Assembly (NCBI GenBank): GCA_036845725.1 | Contig: DAIUDK010000003.1 | Location: 45,490-109,489 of the forward strand | Source of the DNA: DSWT01 sp036845725 | Lineage (GTDB): Bacteria; Chloroflexota; Anaerolineae; B4-G1; SLSP01 | Direction of reading: 5' to 3' | Length of the DNA: 64,000 nucleotides | In this document: positions 59,698-64,000 of the stretch, piece by piece | How the letters are laid out: every line of letters begins with the position of its first letter | Numbering within the stretch: position 1 is the stretch's first letter | Program-made: the position numbers and the translations under genes | The notes under the pieces: model-generated | What the model saw: only the letters and a program-made list of their open reading frames with translations | What the model was told of the DNA's origin: nothing | The model's database searches: none

Positions 59698-62154
59698 TTA
59701 CCGCAACGTCACCTTCACCGTCACGTCCTTCACCCCCGGCGCGGGCAACGGGACGATGTCGCCTTCTACGGGCTTGCCGTTCGCGACGAGCGCGACGGCG
59801 TTGCCGCCGCCCTGGCGCTCCACGGTGATGTGGTACGTCACGCCACGGAAGATGCGCGTGGCGGTGAAGCCTTGCCAGTCCGCAGGGATGACCGGCGCGA
59901 TTTGCAGGCCGTCGTAAGCCGGGCGGATACCCAGAATCCACTGCGTAATGGCGACGTAGTTCCACGCGGCGGTGCCGGTGAGCCACGAGTTCTTCGCCTC
60001 ACCGTGACGCGGATTGTCACGCCCGGCGATCGTCTGCGCGTAGACGTAGGGTTCGCAGCGGTGAATCTCGCTGATGTCCTCGCGCGCGGCGGGACAGATG
60101 CGCTTGTAGTAATCGTGCGCCCGGTCACCGTGACCCGCAACGGTCTCCCCGATCATAATCCACGGGTTGGTGTGGCAGAAGATACTGGCGTTCTCCTTGA
60201 AACCGGGCGGGTAGGAGCTGATTTCGCCAAGTTGCAGGTAATAGCGCGAGAACGCCGGTTGTTGCACCACGATACCGTGGTCGGTGGCAAGGCGCTCGTT
60301 GACCGAAGCCAACGTTGCCTCGGCTCTGCCATCTTCCAGCCCCAGGCCCGCCATAATCGCCAAGCCCTGCGGCTCGATGAAAATCTGCCCTTCCGCGCAC
60401 TCGTGCGACCCGACCTTCTCCCCGAACGCATCGTAAGCGCGCAGGAACCACGCACCGTCCCAGCCGTGCGCCCAGATCGTCTCTTCCATTTTTGCGGCAG
60501 CATCGAGGTAGAATGTTGGATTTTGGATTTTGGATTTTGAATCCGCTTTTTTGCTGAGCGCTGCCATCTCTTTTGCCGCGAGGACGAACAGAACGGCGAT
60601 GAGGACGGATTCCGCCACCGTGCCGTCTTTCTTGAGCGGAGCCACCTGGAAGGATTCGCCCGGCTCGGCGGAGAAGACGTTGAGGTTCATACAGTCGTTC
60701 CAATCGGCGCGGCCGATGAGGGGCAGGCCGTGCGGGCCGAGGTTGTTGAGCGTGTAGTTCAGCGCGCGCTCCAGGTGCTCGGCGAGCAGGGTCTCGGTGC
60801 CGGGCTTGTTCTCGTAGGGGACAGGCGCGTCGAGGATGCCCCAATCGCCGGTTTCCTTGAGGTAAGCGACGACCGCCAGCGGCAGCCAGAGCGGATCGTC
60901 GTTGAAGCCGCTGCCCACGGCGTCGTTGCCGCGCTTGGTGAGGGGCTGGAACTGGTGATAAGCGCCGCCGCTCTCCAACTGCGTCGCCGCCAGGTCGAGG
61001 ATGCGCTCGCGGGCGCGCGCCGGGACCTGGTGCACGAAGCCGAGCAAGTCCTGGCTGGAATCGCGGAAGCCCAATCCACGCCCCACCCCGGACTCGAAGT
61101 ACGAGGCCGAGCGCGACATGTTGAACGTCACCATGCACTGGTAGGCATTCCACACGTTGACCATGCGGTTCGTCGCGGCGTCGGGCGTGTTCACCTGGTA
61201 GATGCTGAGGATGCCGTCCCAATAGGCGCGCAGCTCGGCGAAAGCGGCGTCCACGGCCTCCGGCTGGAGGTATTTCGCCAGAATCGGCTTGACGGCGCGC
61301 TTGTTGACGATCTGCGAATCCGGCGGATCGAACTTCTGGTCGCTCGGATTCTCCTGGTAGCCGAGCACAAAGATCACGCGGCGCGACTCGCCCGGTTGCA
61401 GTGCCAGTTTGACGTGGTGTGAGCCAATCGGCGCCCAACTGCGCGCTTCGGAGTTGGTCGATACGCCGCGTTCGACCACCACAGGCTTGTCCCATCCCCG
61501 ATAAGGACCGAGGAAGTCGTCGCGGTGTGTGTCGTAGCCGGCGAGCGGTTCCGAGCACGCGAAGTAGGCGAAGTGATCGCGGCGCTCGCGGTATTCCGTT
61601 TTGTGGTAGATGACGCCATTCTCGATTTCCACCTGCGCGATGTTGAAGTTGCGCTGATAGTTCGTCGAATCATCCTGCGCGTCCCACAGACAGAACTCGA
61701 TCAGCGAGAAGAGCGACAAATCCGCCGCTGTATCCCGTTGATTCGTCACCGTGGTAGACCAAATCTCCAGATTCGCGCCGAGGGGCACAAAATACAACGT
61801 CTCCACGTTGATTCGCTGATTCGATGATTCGATCACCGTATACCCCATCCCGTGACGGCAGGTATAGCTGTCCAACGGCGTGCGCGTGGGTTGCCATGAA
61901 GGCGACCAGAACACGCCGGTGGCGTTATCGCGCAGGTAGAGGTAGCGCCCGCCATAATCCAACGGCACGTTGTTGTAACGGTATCGCGTAATCCGGCGCA
62001 GCCGCGCGTCGCGGTAGAAGGAATAGCCGCCCGCCGTGTTGGAGATGAGGCCAAAGTACGCCTCGCTGCCCAGGTAGTTGATCCACGGCAGCGGCGTATC
62101 CGGCTGTGTAATGACATACTCGCGGTTTTTGTCGTCAAAGTGTCCGTAACGCAT
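59698..62154 (-). CDS. GH94-family glycoside phosphorylase
   Basis: An 818-residue inverting phosphorylase of the cellobiose/chitobiose type. Order: N-terminal beta-sandwich (WINYLGSEAYFGLISNTAGG, YLYLRDN, CRHGMGYT), helical linker, (alpha/alpha)6 barrel with GLGFRDSSQDLLGF and GRADWNDCMNL (Asp of the general-acid region), then HTNPWIMIGETVAG and ISEIHRCEPYVYAQ, and a beta end. It splits a beta-linked disaccharide with phosphate in the cytoplasm. Two in-frame word repeats lie in loops: SSNQRINVE (61805-61836) and SKKADSKSKIQNP (60505-60545). Not enough to decide the sugar. Confidence 0.92.
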   Translation of the reverse strand: MRYGHFDDKNREYVITQPDTPLPWINYLGSEAYFGLISNTAGGYSFYRDARLRRITRYRYNNVPLDYGGRYLYLRDNATGVFWSPSWQPTRTPLDSYTCRHGMGYTVIESSNQRINVETLYFVPLGANLEIWSTTVTNQRDTAADLSLFSLIEFCLWDAQDDSTNYQRNFNIAQVEIENGVIYHKTEYRERRDHFAYFACSEPLAGYDTHRDDFLGPYRGWDKPVVVERGVSTNSEARSWAPIGSHHVKLALQPGESRRVIFVLGYQENPSDQKFDPPDSQIVNKRAVKPILAKYLQPEAVDAAFAELRAYWDGILSIYQVNTPDAATNRMVNVWNAYQCMVTFNMSRSASYFESGVGRGLGFRDSSQDLLGFVHQVPARARERILDLAATQLESGGAYHQFQPLTKRGNDAVGSGFNDDPLWLPLAVVAYLKETGDWGILDAPVPYENKPGTETLLAEHLERALNYTLNNLGPHGLPLIGRADWNDCMNLNVFSAEPGESFQVAPLKKDGTVAESVLIAVLFVLAAKEMAALSKKADSKSKIQNPTFYLDAAAKMEETIWAHGWDGAWFLRAYDAFGEKVGSHECAEGQIFIEPQGLAIMAGLGLEDGRAEATLASVNERLATDHGIVVQQPAFSRYYLQLGEISSYPPGFKENASIFCHTNPWIMIGETVAGHGDRAHDYYKRICPAAREDISEIHRCEPYVYAQTIAGRDNPRHGEAKNSWLTGTAAWNYVAITQWILGIRPAYDGLQIAPVIPADWQGFTATRIFRGVTYHITVERQGGGNAVALVANGKPVEGDIVPLPAPGVKDVTVKVTLR
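60505..60545. repeat. in-frame word repeat inside the GH94 gene (GATTTTGGATT family)
   Basis: GTTGGATTTTGGATTTTGGA is followed by TTTTGAATCCGC. It encodes DSKSKIQNPTF (minus strand) in a surface loop of the catalytic barrel. Confidence 0.82.
61805..61836. repeat. in-frame word repeat inside the GH94 gene (GATTCGCTGATTCG family)
   Basis: TTGATTCGCTGATTCGATGA is followed by TTCGATCACC. It encodes VIESSNQRIN within the N-terminal beta-sandwich, in the place of a short loop. Confidence 0.7.
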
Positions 62155-62191
62155 AATCCACTCCTCCTCAAGATGTATAGTTTTACTTCAA

Positions 62192-62252
62192 CGCTTAAGG
62201 CGGATCACAATCCGCCGTTCCTGAAGCGCCGGATTGTGATCCGGCGCAAGCG
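62192..62252. repeat. mirror word element, GGCGGATCACAATCCGCC family
   Basis: Left arm 62192-62217 (CGCTTAAGGCGGATCACAAT, CCGCCG) and right arm 62227-62252 (CGCCGGATTGTGATCCGGCG, CAAGCG). The right arm reverse-complemented matches the left at about 21 of 26 bases. Lies between the aminotransferase and GH94 genes. Confidence 0.85.
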
Positions 62253-62262
62253 GTTGCATCAG

Positions 62263-63426
62263 CTAACCAAGCGCTGACATCACCGCCGCAACGCCGACGC
62301 CCTTCTCTAAGGCGTAGCCGCACTGCGCCAGCCCGGTTTCGAGCGCGCCAATCGTCGCCAGCAGATCGCCCTGGGTGACGACGCCCATGTGCCCGATGCG
62401 GAAGTATTCGGCGCGGATCGCCGGGTGCAGGCCACCCGCCAGCATCACCCCCGCCGCCGTGACCTTCGGTAGCAGTTCCGCCGCGCCGACGCCCGTCGGG
62501 AAGCGGGGGGCTGTCATCGTGTGCGCGGCGATGTCGGGCGAAAGCGGTACCTGCCCCAGGCCCAACGCCGCAATCGCCGCCTGGCACGCCGCGCCGATTG
62601 CCCGGTGACGCGCAAACCGCGCTTCCATGCCTTCCTTCAGGATGAGACCCAGGCTCACGTTGAGCGAAACAATCAGGTTGACCGCCGGGGTGCCGAAGTA
62701 GGCGGGTTTGCGCGCTTCGTAGGCTTCCATCACCGGCAGCCAGTTCGTCCAATCGGCGTAGAAGTTCAGGGCGGGTTTCGTGCGCGCCTTGAAGGCTGCC
62801 ATCGCGCGCGGTCCGACGATGAGGAGCGCCAATCCCGGCGGCACACCTACAGCTTTCTGCGATGCCGTGAACGCCACGTCCACGCCCCATTCAGTCATCC
62901 GCAGTTCCTCGCCTGCCACCGAGCAGACGCCGTCCACGACGATGAGCGTATCGTACTGCCGCGCCAGCGCCGCCAACGCCTTCACATCGGTGAGCACGCC
63001 GGTTGACGTATCCACGTGCGTCACCGTCATCAGCTTGAAGCGGGTTGTTTTGAGCGCCGCCTCCACCGCTTCCAGCGCCGGGTAGCCACCGACAGGAGCG
63101 CGCACATGTATGACCTCCGCGCCGTACCGTTCCAGCAGCGCGCCGTAGCGGTCGCCGAAGTAGCCGGTGTTGACAACGAGCGCCTTGTCGCCCGGCTCGA
63201 TCAGGTTCGCGCCGGCCAAATCCATCGCCAGCGTGCCCGATCCAGCCATAATGAAAGGCTGTCCATCGGGACTGAGAAACACGTCCCGCATCCGCTCCAA
63301 CGCCTGCCCGAAGACCTCGATGAACTCCGGAGCCACGTGGCTCGTCGTCGGCGCGCCCAGCGCCGCCAGCACCGCGGGGTCGAATTCGATAGGGCCGGGG
63401 ATCATCAGCAGTTTGCGGTCTTTCAT
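62263..63426 (-). CDS. class V aminotransferase (alanine-glyoxylate / serine-pyruvate type)
   Basis: A 387-residue PLP enzyme of fold type I: MIPGPIEFDPAVLAALGAPT at the N-terminus, GSGTLAMDLAGANL, HVDTSTGVLTDV, Asp165 in VVDGVCSV and the PLP lysine Lys191 in FTASQKAVGVPPG. It moves an amino group between alanine or serine and glyoxylate or a similar keto acid. Start ATG 63426 with AGGAG nine bases upstream; a TTG two codons earlier is possible. Follows the right-edge hydrolase gene by about 80 bases. Confidence 0.9.
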   Translation of the reverse strand: MKDRKLLMIPGPIEFDPAVLAALGAPTTSHVAPEFIEVFGQALERMRDVFLSPDGQPFIMAGSGTLAMDLAGANLIEPGDKALVVNTGYFGDRYGALLERYGAEVIHVRAPVGGYPALEAVEAALKTTRFKLMTVTHVDTSTGVLTDVKALAALARQYDTLIVVDGVCSVAGEELRMTEWGVDVAFTASQKAVGVPPGLALLIVGPRAMAAFKARTKPALNFYADWTNWLPVMEAYEARKPAYFGTPAVNLIVSLNVSLGLILKEGMEARFARHRAIGAACQAAIAALGLGQVPLSPDIAAHTMTAPRFPTGVGAAELLPKVTAAGVMLAGGLHPAIRAEYFRIGHMGVVTQGDLLATIGALETGLAQCGYALEKGVGVAAVMSALG

Positions 63427-63469
63427 AATCAATCGCTCCTTCTATGCTACATAGCCGATTATAGTCAGC

Positions 63470-63512
63470 TTTTTCACTCTGACGAACGCGCGCGATTTGG
63501 AAATCGCGGCTA
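63470..63512. repeat. word repeat, GCGATTTGGAAATCGCGGCT type
   Basis: GCGCGATTTGGAAATCGCGG is a short dyad (CGCGATTT, AAATCGCG) followed by CTACTTACC. It abuts the stop codon of the right-edge hydrolase gene. Confidence 0.55.
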
Positions 63513-64000
63513 CTTACCCTTGATGTACAAATCGAAGAACGCCACCGAGCGTCGCATCGCCGCGCTGAAATTGTTGGAGATATTGTGATTGTCGCCCTCG
63601 TAGATGTACAACTCACTCGTCACACCTTCCACCTGCAACTGCGCGTACAGGTCTTCCGAGTATCCGACGGGGACGGAGGTATCGCCTGTGCCGTGGTGCA
63701 GTTGCAACGGGCTGGACAGTTCAGTGAGATAGGCCCACGGGTCAATGGAGGCCCAGAAGGCGGGATTTTCGTCCAGCGTGCCGTAGGTGAACAGGATGTC
63801 GCCCCAACGACGGGGAGGCGTTGGAGTCCCGGCGCCGGGCGTGACGGAGGTGATAAAGCGGCGCTGCCAGCGATCCATCAGCTCAGGATAATCGGCGACG
63901 ACGCCCGCCCAAATCACCCCGGCCTTGATGTCAGCGTTCACCACCATCGCGCGCAACGTGATCGTGCCGCCCATCGAGTGCCCCCACATCCCCACGCGGT
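63510..64000 (-). CDS. prolyl-oligopeptidase/dienelactone-type hydrolase, N-terminus cut by window edge
   Basis: The C-terminal 163 residues of an alpha/beta hydrolase of the S9 or dienelactone hydrolase type: nucleophile elbow MWGHSMGGTITLRAM at the very edge, acid in HHGTGDTSVPVGYSEDL and His in YEGDNHNISNNF. The frame is open beyond 64000, so start and any signal peptide or propeller domain are outside the window. Peptidase or esterase cannot be told apart from this part. Confidence 0.82.
   Translation of the reverse strand, partial: RVGMWGHSMGGTITLRAMVVNADIKAGVIWAGVVADYPELMDRWQRRFITSVTPGAGTPTPPRRWGDILFTYGTLDENPAFWASIDPWAYLTELSSPLQLHHGTGDTSVPVGYSEDLYAQLQVEGVTSELYIYEGDNHNISNNFSAAMRRSVAFFDLYIKGK

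Overview
The window looks like a chromosomal segment of a Chloroflexota (Chloroflexi) bacterium, probably Anaerolineae or a relative, assembled from a metagenome. The signs are: many GT-C membrane glycosyltransferases with long extracytoplasmic tails; secreted proteins with a Y-L/F-P-L/I-V/I-x-R motif; beta-propeller and LamG-like lipoproteins; a PASTA Ser/Thr kinase; an mreBCD-mrdA shape cluster; and a 100-N scaffold gap whose two flanks share the same 55 bases. No rRNA or ribosomal protein gene is present, so the phylum call is inference. I see no phage, insertion sequence or CRISPR array.

Layout. 1-3294: a propeller lipoprotein cut by the left edge, a methyltransferase and a GT4 glycosyltransferase (minus). 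3391-6214: gyrA and a zinc-ribbon cold-shock protein (minus). 6381-12582: a HEWSH metallopeptidase-like protein, then mreB, mreC, mreD and mrdA (plus). 12579/12618-22178: four large membrane proteins of glycan transfer (DUF2723, two PMT_2-like, YfhO-like), several with overlapping stop and start codons. 22183-29268: minus-strand DUF2142 protein, LPG-synthase-type membrane protein, and two related secreted multidomain proteins. 29455-34081: mtaB, another GT-C protein, a two-helix membrane protein and two tandem LamG-like lipoproteins. 34252-41572: tRNA-Arg, a GH20-like glycosidase, and a B12-dependent diol/glycerol dehydratase locus (small subunit; large and medium subunits fused) interleaved with an ilvD-family dehydratase and fragments of an alcohol dehydrogenase and an aldo/keto reductase. 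41625-46345: DUF433 protein, PASTA kinase, ftsH, tRNA-Ser. 46501-55347: two esterases, prepilin peptidase, a CE15-like esterase, the gap-spanning membrane protein, acetyltransferase, methyltransferase, AEC transporter, EEP-family protein and APH-type kinase. 55550-64000: URO-D-like protein, a gene broken by an in-frame TAA, a lipoprotein, nucleotidyltransferase, retropepsin-like pair, GH94 phosphorylase, aminotransferase and a hydrolase cut by the right edge.

The genes mostly concern the cell envelope: wall elongation, transfer of lipid-linked sugars, secreted adhesive or glycan-facing proteins, and a kinase whose outer part ends in the same beta-sandwich type that ends the glycosyltransferases. 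A second theme is carbohydrate and diol breakdown (GH20, GH94, CE15, dehydratase).

The most unusual structure is a set of short degenerate word repeats, about fifteen families. In intergenic spaces several are built as imperfect mirror elements (word array, short spacer, reverse-complement word array). Inside genes they run as in-frame tandem words, and they supply stop codons, a start codon, an N-terminus, two C-termini and the linker that joins the dehydratase large and medium subunits. This is my best candidate for an undescribed system.
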